A stretch of 22,542 nucleotides of DNA from an uncultured Christensenellaceae bacterium (GTDB lineage Bacteria > Bacillota > Clostridia > Christensenellales > UBA3700), in assembly GCA_910588015.1 (NCBI GenBank), contig CAJUOK010000010.1, positions 37,903-60,444 on the forward strand. Reading direction: 5' to 3'. Under the pieces are notes generated by a model, which saw only the letters and a list, made by a program, of their open reading frames with translations, was not told where the DNA came from and searched no databases. The position numbers and the translations under genes are program-made. Shown piece after piece: positions 15,868-22,542 of this stretch (its first letter is position 1; each line of letters begins with the position of its first letter).

Positions 15868-15881
15868 GTTAGATGTCTAAC
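15868..15881. promoter_or_regulatory. Palindromic MarR-type operator
   Basis: GTTAGA-TG-TCTAAC, a perfect 6-bp half-site dyad. It sits five bases after the -10 box and spans the predicted transcription start, so a bound dimer would block initiation. TTAG...CTAA dyads are common for Gram-positive MarR regulators. Confidence 0.75.
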
Positions 15882-15885
15882 AAAC

Positions 15886-15913
15886 ATTATATCATTTAAA
15901 ATATATTTGTCAA
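15886..15913 (-). promoter_or_regulatory. Promoter of the marR-ABC operon
   Basis: Reverse strand TTGACA, 16-base spacer, TATAAT. Both boxes are full consensus, so strong transcription is expected once the repressor leaves. Confidence 0.82.
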
Positions 15914-16006
15914 CAGAAAAATGACGTAAATTTAAGATATATCAACCTTTGTATTGCGACGTTATATTATTATAATATCCATATTAATAAACGCGCGAAA
16001 GCAATT

Positions 16007-16032
16007 AAAAAAGCCGCAATCTCTTGCGGCTT
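16007..16032 (-). terminator. Terminator of the plsY-ychF-argS operon
   Basis: AAGCCGCAA and TTGCGGCTT form a perfect 9-bp stem with a four-base loop, followed on the reverse strand by six T residues, right after the argS stop. Confidence 0.9.
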
Positions 16033-16039
16033 GACTTGC

Positions 16040-17728
16040 TTACATTTTTTGAGGCGTCTCGATTCCCAACAGCGCCAGCGCATTGCCGAGAACCTGTCGC
16101 GTCGCCTTGGTAAGTAAAAGCCGCGAATTCTTTATACCTTCTCTTTCGGTGCTGATTTTGCACTCGAAATAGAATTTGTTGAAAGATTGAGCCAAATCGA
16201 TAGCATATCTCGTCACCACGCTCGGTTCGAACTTTTTTGCGCTCTCTTTGAGTATCTGCGGATATTTATCGAGTATCGCCACGACGGCTTTGCACGCCGA
16301 ATTATCCAATCCCGAAAAATCCACGTCGGTTCCGACGTCGCCGCACTTATCGAACAAGCTGTTGCACCTAGCGTAAGTATATTGAACGTAAGGTCCCGTC
16401 TCACCCTCGAAGTTGAGCACTTTGTCTATCGAAAAGACCATATCTTTTATTCTATTGCTATATAGCACTCCGAAAACAGTCGCGCCCACGCCTATTTGTT
16501 CGGCGACGGTATCTTTGTTTTCCAAATTGGGATTTTTTTCTTCGATGACCTTTTTGGCTTTTGCGACAACGGTATTGAGTACGTCTTCCAAAAATACCAC
16601 GTTGCCCTCTCTCGTCGACATTGCTCCGCTTTCCAAAGACACCATTCCGTGAGCGACGTGAATCATATCTTTTGCCCAATCGCACCCCATAATATCAAGC
16701 ACTTTGAAGACTTGTTGGAAGTGAAGATTTTGCTGATAAGCCACGACGTAAAGACACTTATAAAAATCATAGGTATTCTTTCTGTAAAAAGCCGCCGCCA
16801 TATCTCTTGTCGCATACAGCGTAGCGCCGTCCGACCTCTGCAAAAGGCACGGAGGCATAGTATCTCCGTCGAATTTGACGACTTTTGCGCCCTCGCTCTC
16901 CTGCAAAATTCCTTTTGCCGTCAATTCGTCCAGCACAGGCTGCATCTTGTCGTTATAAAAAGACTCTCCCGCGTAGCTATCGAATTTTATATGAAGTCTG
17001 TCATAAATGCGGTTGACTTCCTTGAGCGTGATTTCCTTAAAATATTCAAAAAGTTGCAAGGCTTCTTTGTCGCCCTGTTCGATTGCCTTAAACCAAGCTC
17101 TTGCCTCGTCGCCGAGCGAAGGATTTTTCTCCTCTTCTTTGTGGAATCTGACGTAAATTTCCACAAGAGCGCGAACTCCTCTCTTGTCTATCTCTTGCTT
17201 ATTACCCCAAAGCTTGTAAGCCACGATGAGCTTGCCGAACTGCGTACCCCAATCTCCCAAATGGTTGATTCCCACGACGTTGTAGCCCAACGCGCTATAA
17301 ATGCGATATATCGCGCCTCCCAAAGCCGTATTGAGCAAATGTCCCATATGGAATGGTTTGGCGATATTGACTGACGAATAGTCTATGCACACCGTCTTTC
17401 CCTCGCCCTCTTTGCTCTTGCCGTAATTTTCTCCTTCATTAAGCACTTTGTCAAGCGTCAAAGCCGCAAATTTTGCGTTGTCGAATTTGAAATTAACAAA
17501 ACCGGCAACAGCCGAAACGCTCTCAATCATATCCGACTTTACGACGCTAGCCGCGATTTCTTCGGCAATGACGACGGGCGATTTCTTCATCTGCTTTGCA
17601 AGTTTAAAACACGGTATGCAAAGGTCGCCCATATTTATATCCTTGGGCGCGGCGATAAGCTCCAAAATCTCGCTCTTATCGATTCCGTCGATATTTATAC
17701 TGTCTGCAATGAGTTGTTTGTAATCCAT
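16040..17728 (-). CDS. argS: Arginyl-tRNA synthetase
   Basis: 562 residues, class I aminoacyl-tRNA synthetase that charges tRNA-Arg. N-terminal additional domain (1-105, tRNA D-loop contact), HIGH motif as HMGH (127-130) in KPFHMGHLLNTALGGAIYR, NHLGDWGTQFGKL, a MSTREGN segment that serves as the KMSKS-like loop, and the C-terminal DALR anticodon domain (VQYTYARCNSLFDK onwards, ending LGIETPQKM). The ATG at 17728 is chosen because GAGGA lies five bases upstream and the family starts here; the frame is open ten codons further back without support. It is the last gene of an operon, 22 bases after ychF. Confidence 0.96.
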   Translation of the reverse strand: MDYKQLIADSINIDGIDKSEILELIAAPKDINMGDLCIPCFKLAKQMKKSPVVIAEEIAASVVKSDMIESVSAVAGFVNFKFDNAKFAALTLDKVLNEGENYGKSKEGEGKTVCIDYSSVNIAKPFHMGHLLNTALGGAIYRIYSALGYNVVGINHLGDWGTQFGKLIVAYKLWGNKQEIDKRGVRALVEIYVRFHKEEEKNPSLGDEARAWFKAIEQGDKEALQLFEYFKEITLKEVNRIYDRLHIKFDSYAGESFYNDKMQPVLDELTAKGILQESEGAKVVKFDGDTMPPCLLQRSDGATLYATRDMAAAFYRKNTYDFYKCLYVVAYQQNLHFQQVFKVLDIMGCDWAKDMIHVAHGMVSLESGAMSTREGNVVFLEDVLNTVVAKAKKVIEEKNPNLENKDTVAEQIGVGATVFGVLYSNRIKDMVFSIDKVLNFEGETGPYVQYTYARCNSLFDKCGDVGTDVDFSGLDNSACKAVVAILDKYPQILKESAKKFEPSVVTRYAIDLAQSFNKFYFECKISTEREGIKNSRLLLTKATRQVLGNALALLGIETPQKM

Positions 17729-17750
17729 AAAATTCCTCGATTGAGCAAAA

Positions 17751-18842
17751 TCACACATTGAAACGGAAAAGCACCACGTCGCCGTCTTTTATGACGTAGT
17801 CTTTGCCTTCGCTGCGCACCTTGCCTTTTTCTTTAGCCGCGACGTAAGAGCCGCACTCGAGAAGCACCTTCCAATCAACGATTTCCGCTCTGATAAATCC
17901 GCGTTCGAAATCGCTGTGAATTTTGCCTGCCGCCTGCGGAGCTTTGGTACCTTTGGCAATAGTCCAAGCCCTTGTCTCTTTCTCGCCCGCGGTAAGATAG
18001 CTGATAAGCCCCAACAAGTCGTAGCAAGCCGACACAAGTTGGTCAAGACCGCTCTTCTCAATACCGTATTCCTCTCTGAAAAGCGCCTTGTCGTCTTCTT
18101 CGAGACCTGCCAATTCTTCCTCGAGCTTTGCGCATATAGTCACGGTTTTCGCTCCCTGCTTCAACGCAAATTCTTTGACCTTGTCGACGTATTGATTGCC
18201 GCCGTTTGCAATATCCTCTTCGCCGACGTTTGCCGCGTATATAACGGGCTTGGAGGTCAGCAAAAACAAGTCTCTTGCCATCTCCTTCTCGTCGTCGCTC
18301 ATATCTATAAGTCTTGCGGGCACGCCTTTTTCCAACTCGGCGTAAATTCTATCCATCAGCTCTGCTTCTACGATATATTTTTTGTCTCCGCCTTTTGCCG
18401 ACGTTCTTGCCTTATTGGCACGCTTTTGCACGCTGTCCATATCTGCGAATATCAACTCGAATTCTATCGTCTCGATATCGCGCAGAGGGTCCACGCTGCC
18501 GTCGACGTGCGTAATATTGGCGTCGTCAAAACATCTCACGACGTGGACTATCGCGTCCACTTCTCTTATGTGCGACAAAAACTTATTGCCAAGCCCCTCG
18601 CCTTTGGATGCGCCTTTTACAAGTCCCGCTATGTCGACGAACTCAAGCGCCGTAGGCGTGATTTTCTTGCTGTTGTAAAGCTTGGCAAGCAAATCAAGTC
18701 TTTCGTCCGGCACTGCGACGACTCCCACGTTGGGCTCTATCGTGCAAAAAGGATAATTGGCACTCTCTGCGCCTGCCTGCGTAATAGCGTTGAACAAAGT
18801 GCTTTTGCCGACGTTGGGAAGACCCACCACTCCTAATTTCAT
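17751..18842 (-). CDS. ychF: Ribosome-associated ATPase YchF/OLA1
   Basis: 363 residues, exactly the family length. P-loop GLPNVGKST (6-14), DIAGLVKGASKGEGLGNKFL (switch II, with the conserved Gly-rich loop), and NVGE in the G4 position: Asn-x-x-Glu instead of NKxD is what makes YchF prefer ATP over GTP. The coiled-coil A-domain follows, and the C-terminal TGS domain is visible in TAGEKETRAWTIAKGTKAPQAAGKIHSDFERGFIRAE. It binds ribosomes and has been linked to translation and oxidative-stress control. The start at 18842 follows from the family N-terminus MKLGVVGLPNVGKS with GAGGTG before it; the ~30 further upstream codons are plsY read in another frame. It is seven bases after plsY. Confidence 0.96.
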   Translation of the reverse strand: MKLGVVGLPNVGKSTLFNAITQAGAESANYPFCTIEPNVGVVAVPDERLDLLAKLYNSKKITPTALEFVDIAGLVKGASKGEGLGNKFLSHIREVDAIVHVVRCFDDANITHVDGSVDPLRDIETIEFELIFADMDSVQKRANKARTSAKGGDKKYIVEAELMDRIYAELEKGVPARLIDMSDDEKEMARDLFLLTSKPVIYAANVGEEDIANGGNQYVDKVKEFALKQGAKTVTICAKLEEELAGLEEDDKALFREEYGIEKSGLDQLVSACYDLLGLISYLTAGEKETRAWTIAKGTKAPQAAGKIHSDFERGFIRAEIVDWKVLLECGSYVAAKEKGKVRSEGKDYVIKDGDVVLFRFNV

Positions 18843-18849
18843 ATTCACC

Positions 18850-19551
18850 TCATTTATTTTCCGTTTCTGCGGAATTGTCTGTATCCTCTGATTTTTGAGC
18901 ATCGCCGCCGTCGTCGGCGCTCTGCTCTTCTTCGTCAATATCTTTGACTTGATTTTTGCCTACAAGCGAAAGAGTATTTTCTTTGCCTTTCAAAAATCTC
19001 TTGACGTTGTCTTTGTGCCTTATAATGACAAGCGCCCAAACGACAAGACAGCAAATTATTGCCGCCGCTCTGTATCTGTAAATTATGCAGTTGGCAACCG
19101 TCAAAGCCGTTACGGCAAGATACGAACCGATAAATCCAATCTTGCAAAACAGCAAATATATCACAAGACACGCAAGCACGCAAGGTCCGACTATGGGAGT
19201 AGCTACCAAAAACATTCCCAGAGTGGTCGCCACGCCTTTGCCGCCCTTGAACTTGGTATATATCGGGAATATATGTCCAATCACAGCGACAGCGCCCAAA
19301 ATAAACATCCAATCTGCGGAATTCAACGCGAACTTGCCTATCAGAGCAAACGCAACGCCCTTTGCGCAGTCGAATGCAAACGTCAAAGCTCCCCACACCT
19401 TTCCTATGCTCCGCATTACGTTCATCGTACCGGGATTGCCGCTGCCGAGATTCTTGATATTCTTACCCTTAATAGCTCCGATTATCGTCGCCATATTTAT
19501 TGCTCCGACAAAGTATGCCGCAACCGTCGCCACTATTTTCCAAATAAGCAT
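18850..19551 (-). CDS. plsY: Glycerol-3-phosphate acyltransferase PlsY
   Basis: 233 residues. The integral membrane enzyme transfers an acyl group from acyl-phosphate to glycerol-3-phosphate, the first step of phospholipid synthesis. Conserved loops are present: GSGNPGTMNVMR (36-47), FKGGKGVATT (101-110) and the RHKDNVKRFLKGKEN segment (178-192). About six hydrophobic helices. After residue 200 there is a ~33-residue acidic, Asp/Glu/Ser-rich tail not usual for PlsY. I chose the ATG at 19551, with GGGGA six bases upstream; a TTG nine codons earlier is possible but lies ahead of the ribosome binding site. First gene of the operon with ychF and argS. Confidence 0.93.
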   Translation of the reverse strand: MLIWKIVATVAAYFVGAINMATIIGAIKGKNIKNLGSGNPGTMNVMRSIGKVWGALTFAFDCAKGVAFALIGKFALNSADWMFILGAVAVIGHIFPIYTKFKGGKGVATTLGMFLVATPIVGPCVLACLVIYLLFCKIGFIGSYLAVTALTVANCIIYRYRAAAIICCLVVWALVIIRHKDNVKRFLKGKENTLSLVGKNQVKDIDEEEQSADDGGDAQKSEDTDNSAETENK

Positions 19552-19580
19552 TTCGCTTCCCCAAAGTGTTCTTTGCAATT

Positions 19581-19609
19581 ATTTTAACATAAATAAACGA
19601 TTAGCACAA
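19581..19609 (-). promoter_or_regulatory. Promoter of the plsY-ychF-argS operon
   Basis: Reverse strand TTGTGC, 17-base spacer, TAAAAT, with about 23 bases of leader. The -35 box is inside the inverted repeat at 19606-19627. Confidence 0.6.
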
Positions 19610-19627
19610 CTTTTTGAATAAAGTTGT
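19606..19627. repeat. Inverted repeat over the plsY -35 box
   Basis: ACAACTTT and AAAGTTGT, an 8-bp perfect dyad spaced by TTGAAT. It overlaps the -35 box of the plsY promoter and could be an operator; no regulator in this window is an obvious partner. Confidence 0.4.
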
Positions 19628-19757
19628 TGAGCAAAGCGCAAATTGAATTTTTCCGCGCCCGTGTCGTTTTGACGCGCTTAGGCAAAACATTATTAACCGT
19701 ATGTTAAAATATATTTAATCTAGCGATAACAAAACGGCAACGAAAATTTTGTTGGTA

Positions 19758-19787
19758 TTGACATTGCTTGCGCCGATAAGGTATACT
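19758..19787 (+). promoter_or_regulatory. Promoter of the second lipoprotein gene
   Basis: TTGACA, 18-base spacer, TATACT, start near 19794. GGGAG lies six bases before the ATG at 19826. The rest of the 274-base gap between plsY and this gene shows no gene. Confidence 0.75.
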
Positions 19788-19825
19788 TTATACGGATAAA
19801 AAAGTATATCTACTGGGAGATTGTT

Positions 19826-20881
19826 ATGAAAAAAAATAATAAAATCATATTGATATCAATAATTTTGATATTGTCAGTCACAGCCGCGATATTCGTCGGT
19901 TGCGTCAAACCTGCCGAACATCCCGAGAATACGACTCTCGACTTTGACGGACTCGGCTCGACTCCTACAGAAGCCGCAATTGCAAAATCTGTTGCTTTTG
20001 ACAAAAGCAAAATAAAATTGAGCGACGAAATGACTGAAGACAAAGAAGTGCTCGATTCCATAGAATATATGCTTCGCACTTCCAACCAAAATCTTATCGA
20101 CTGCGATTTCTTTGCCGCAGCCGCATACGGCACGGGCGAAGCGTCGATAAACAACGGCACTATAGTAGGCGGTATGGACACCCGCGAAGTGCGCGTATTC
20201 GACAACGGCGAGTATTATTTCGACTCCTACGGACTTATCGTAAAGGGTTATACAGTCAACGAAGACGGCTCTCACGGTTCTGTTCCCGACAACATATTGG
20301 GAATGTTGGGAAGCTTCCTCAATTACACCAAGAGAACCTACTCTCCCGACGGGCAGACATTCTACACCGCTAAAAACGGCGATTCCAACCAACAGTCTAT
20401 CGTCAACTTCCCGAGTCAAAACGCAATTACCTACAAAAAGCCGAAATCGGAAAAACAGTCTTTTGACGAATATATGAAAGCAACCAATTCAAGAACAAGT
20501 TATAAGGGCTTTACGACTGATAATTACGACAACGACAAGCCAATCACTGCAGGACTTATCAGATATGATAAAGAAAACGGTGTATACTATCTCGAATGCG
20601 ATATCAACTGTTCCAACAACACGCTTGAGTTGTCTGTCGCAGATATGGCAAGCAACGGAGCTATCAAACACTTCGAATATGCCAAAAAGCACCTAACTAT
20701 CGAATTTTGGGAATGCGGTCTTATCAGAAGCTATATCAATGAAAACGTATGGAAAGCCAATATGATTTTAGGGCTCAGCGGCTCTAGCGACAACTACTAT
20801 GAACAAAAATTTACATACGACAAGTCAAAGCTTGACAATCTGCTTATCTCGCAAGATTTAAAGAACGCTTTGGTAAAATAA
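19826..20881 (+). CDS. Secreted lipoprotein of unknown function
   Basis: 351 residues. Lipoprotein signal: MKKNNK, hydrophobic core, lipobox FVGC (Cys26), then a polar linker (VKPAEHPENTT). The mature part is Asp/Asn/Tyr-rich with likely beta-strands (NGEYYFDSYGLIVKGYTV, GVYYLECDINCSNNTLELSV) and two cysteines in that last stretch. I do not recognise a domain. No sequence similarity to the large lipoprotein at 8362 is obvious beyond the signal peptide. It is a single-gene unit with its own promoter and terminator, so the neighbours give no hint of its job. Confidence 0.82.
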   Translation: MKKNNKIILISIILILSVTAAIFVGCVKPAEHPENTTLDFDGLGSTPTEAAIAKSVAFDKSKIKLSDEMTEDKEVLDSIEYMLRTSNQNLIDCDFFAAAAYGTGEASINNGTIVGGMDTREVRVFDNGEYYFDSYGLIVKGYTVNEDGSHGSVPDNILGMLGSFLNYTKRTYSPDGQTFYTAKNGDSNQQSIVNFPSQNAITYKKPKSEKQSFDEYMKATNSRTSYKGFTTDNYDNDKPITAGLIRYDKENGVYYLECDINCSNNTLELSVADMASNGAIKHFEYAKKHLTIEFWECGLIRSYINENVWKANMILGLSGSSDNYYEQKFTYDKSKLDNLLISQDLKNALVK

Positions 20882-20908
20882 GCGCGTAAGTATTATATGC
20901 AAAACAAC

Positions 20909-20940
20909 AAAGACCTCCCTCAAGAGGTCTTTATGTTTGT
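20909..20940 (+). terminator. Terminator of the second lipoprotein gene
   Basis: AAAGACCTC and GAGGTCTTT form a perfect 9-bp stem with loop CCTCAA. The following T-run is broken (ATGTTTGT), so efficiency is uncertain. Confidence 0.7.
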
Positions 20941-20987
20941 ATACTATTGTTTTATTATGTATTTACTTAATATAAATCATATCCAAT

Positions 20988-21024
20988 ATAAAAAGCCGAC
21001 ATAGCGTAATCGCTATATCGGCTT
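20988..21024 (-). terminator. Terminator of the peptidase/membrane-protein unit
   Basis: On the reverse strand AAGCCGATATAGCG and CGCTATGTCGGCTT pair over 14 positions (one G-U) around ATTA, then TTTTATA. The wobble pair is only valid in this orientation, which assigns it to the leftward genes. Confidence 0.85.
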
Positions 21025-21040
21025 AACTATAAAAACGCTT

Positions 21041-21709
21041 TTAACCTATAAACATCTCAATCGTATTTAAGAAATCGCTTTCTTCATTATTAGAATTTTC
21101 CGTATATTCAAAATGTATTTTTATATCGTCTATTCGCAAATATGCCTTAATAATAAAGCTATTCTTATCGTTTTTAACTTCATCGTAGTATAATGTAAAT
21201 CCTTGTATTTCTGCAGTCTGATTATAATCATCTAAATTTATTGGTGCATACTCCCATTTTGAATGAATATCTATTACCATTTTCAAGGTCTTGAACTCTG
21301 CGTAATTTATATAATTCAAATAAAATGCGGCAGTCTCTTTGGACTCTAAAAATTCGCCTTTAGTTATACTTGCATTCTCTTTTTGATTTATTTTTATTCC
21401 GTTAAGACATTTGTTTACTTCTTCAAATGAAGAGGAAATATATTGCATATTGCTATAATATTTGTTATTTTCTGCGCTTTCGTCATTATTAAAAGCATAA
21501 AAACAGCACATAATCGTAATCATTGCAACCACTAAAGTCGCAACAGCGGTATAACACCAAGTCCTTCTGCGGTACATTTTTCTTTCTTTTTGAGCAGCTA
21601 TTATCGAAGGTCCGCGCTCGGCGCGTATCTTCTCCAAAAACTCCCTATTGTCGTATTGCTCGAGAACTTTGTCTGCCGCTTCTTCCAATATATTTTTCTT
21701 TCTCTTCAT
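21041..21709 (-). CDS. Single-pass membrane protein of unknown function next to a cysteine peptidase
   Basis: 222 residues. The first ~50 are charged and helical (EEAADKVLEQYDNREFLEKIRAERG, basic KERKMYRRR), followed by one transmembrane helix (about 53-71, TAVATLVVAMITIMCCFYAF). That leaves the N-terminus inside and ~150 residues outside by the positive-inside rule. The outer part holds predicted strands such as GFTLYYDEV and SFIIKAYLRIDDIKIHFEY. The general plan recalls anti-sigma or signalling proteins, but I see no known domain. GAGG lies seven bases before the ATG. It starts 18 bases after the peptidase stop and is surely co-transcribed with it. Confidence 0.7.
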   Translation of the reverse strand: MKRKKNILEEAADKVLEQYDNREFLEKIRAERGPSIIAAQKERKMYRRRTWCYTAVATLVVAMITIMCCFYAFNNDESAENNKYYSNMQYISSSFEEVNKCLNGIKINQKENASITKGEFLESKETAAFYLNYINYAEFKTLKMVIDIHSKWEYAPINLDDYNQTAEIQGFTLYYDEVKNDKNSFIIKAYLRIDDIKIHFEYTENSNNEESDFLNTIEMFIG

Positions 21710-21727
21710 AAAATCGCCTCAAATGTA

Positions 21728-22542
21728 TTACCTTATATCCGTAACAAACAATCCGTAGCATTCCTCTATCGTAGTATTCTTATCTATATTATAATAACCC
21801 GTCGGATAAAAGACATTGCCAGTCGCTATATATAGATATCTATCCACTCTGGTACCGCTACTCAAAGTATACGTTATTTCCCTATAACCGAAAGCCGTCA
21901 TTACGTGACGTTCGTTTGCCTTGACAATGCTAACGCTGTCACTCGTCTCTGAATGTGTAAAATAAGAATAAGAATACTTGAAAGCAAAAATTGCCAACGG
22001 TCTGTGACTCATCAATTGCACTTTTGCATATTCGTAATTAAACACTCCGTTGCTTGCTATCGACTTATCGTAGTGCAATTTATATCCCATACTCTCGCAG
22101 TATCTCGTCATACCGCTCTTAAATTGAGCTACTGTCGTGCCGTTCTGCGAAGTGGTTCCCATATAACTATACAACGTGCGTATCAATTCATCTGTTGTTT
22201 CACTACCTTGATAATAAAAATATATCCCGTTATTATAAACCCCAGGCTCGTAATCGGGAATTAGATTTGGGGACTTTCTATCCATAAACTGTATTATGTT
22301 AGCGCCTGCTACGGGTGCGCAACTTCCTGCTAAATCACTCGGATTATAAAGACTCGGTATTAATTCAACAATAATATACTCGTCTTGGCTTTTGGAGACG
22401 TAATAAACCTTTTCCAAAGAAGTTTCAAAATCTCCTAAATTTGCTTTAAAGGAAAATACTTCAAGCTCTGCTAACTCTTCTTCGCTCAACGCTTTGCCTG
22501 TCAACCAATAATACTGTCCGTCTTTATTGTATGTATATACGG
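21728..22542 (-). CDS. C39/papain-like cysteine peptidase (partial, N-terminus outside window)
   Basis: The frame is open to the right edge (271 codons seen), so the start is missing; the TTG at 22504 is internal. Nucleophile candidate: the Cys of GSCAPVAGANIIQFMD, the usual D/S-C-x-P-x-A-x-x-N-L/I motif. Histidine candidate: NERHVMTAFGYREI. A possible third residue is the Asn of YLYIATGN. Between them are GTTVAQFKSGMTRY and LMSHRPLAIFAF, both standard for C39-like secreted peptidases that act on the outside of Gram-positive cells. A signal peptide would be outside the window. The downstream membrane protein may be an anchor, sensor or inhibitor (inferred). Confidence 0.72.
   Translation of the reverse strand, partial: VYTYNKDGQYYWLTGKALSEEELAELEVFSFKANLGDFETSLEKVYYVSKSQDEYIIVELIPSLYNPSDLAGSCAPVAGANIIQFMDRKSPNLIPDYEPGVYNNGIYFYYQGSETTDELIRTLYSYMGTTSQNGTTVAQFKSGMTRYCESMGYKLHYDKSIASNGVFNYEYAKVQLMSHRPLAIFAFKYSYSYFTHSETSDSVSIVKANERHVMTAFGYREITYTLSSGTRVDRYLYIATGNVFYPTGYYNIDKNTTIEECYGLFVTDIR

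Noticed and set aside
19552..19578. TTG start giving PlsY nine more residues
   Set aside because: The GGGGA site fits the ATG at 19551, and homologues start with the membrane helix.
22502..22504. TTG as start of the cysteine peptidase
   Set aside because: The frame continues open and protein-like (VYTYNKDGQYYWL) to the right edge, so this is an internal Leu.
1..22542. CRISPR arrays, tRNA/rRNA genes, insertion sequences, phage or defence modules
   Set aside because: No regularly spaced repeats, no cloverleaf or rRNA motifs and no transposase or nuclease genes could be seen; the window looks like ordinary chromosome.

Overview
The window is a dense, chromosomal-looking stretch of a low-GC Gram-positive (Bacillota/Clostridia-like) bacterium. 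The evidence is three-fold: two lipobox lipoproteins, a heterodimeric LmrCD/BmrCD-type exporter under a MarR repressor, and a ThiT-type thiamine S-component behind a TPP riboswitch. Strong sigma-A-type promoters (TTGnnn-17-TATAAT) precede most transcription units. The lineage is inferred from gene content and style only; there is no rRNA or tRNA in the window. I see no transposase, integrase, phage gene or CRISPR array.

Layout. 1-1731 (-): the N-terminal three quarters of a YbhJ-type aconitase-family hydratase, running off the left edge. 1825-2784 (-): a DUF2156/GNAT-fold protein. 2837-3942 (+): a two-gene unit of a small membrane protein overlapping the rdgB/HAM1 nucleotide-pool sanitation gene by ATGA. 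3962-5605 (-) and 5663-6394 (+): a DEAD-box (DECD) RNA helicase and a FabG-like reductase, transcribed divergently from back-to-back promoters that overlap the start codons. An MFS transporter (6480-7706) follows, then a convergent small regulator (7712-8053) with a cysteine cluster inserted in its XRE helix-turn-helix. 8362-10365 (+): a large lipoprotein with a perfect consensus promoter. 10490-11626 (+): promoter, TPP riboswitch, terminator and a thiamine transporter with an unusual N-terminal membrane extension. 11711-15852 (-): a marR-ABC-ABC multidrug-exporter operon with a palindromic operator at its start site. 16040-19551 (-): the housekeeping operon plsY-ychF-argS. 19826-20881 (+): a second lipoprotein. 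21041-22542 (-): a membrane-anchored protein downstream of a truncated C39/papain-like cysteine peptidase that runs off the right edge.

The observations I rate highest are: (1) three genes (2837, 5605-, 5663+) whose -10 box ends only 6-7 nt before the ATG and which lack a Shine-Dalgarno, suggesting leaderless transcripts in an organism that otherwise uses clear SDs; (2) the XRE protein with a CX2CX9CX5CX2C insertion, next to palindromes in the promoter region it shares with the large lipoprotein; (3) the peptidase plus membrane-protein pair at the right edge; (4) the extended ThiT; and (5) an aconitase homologue lacking one expected cluster cysteine.
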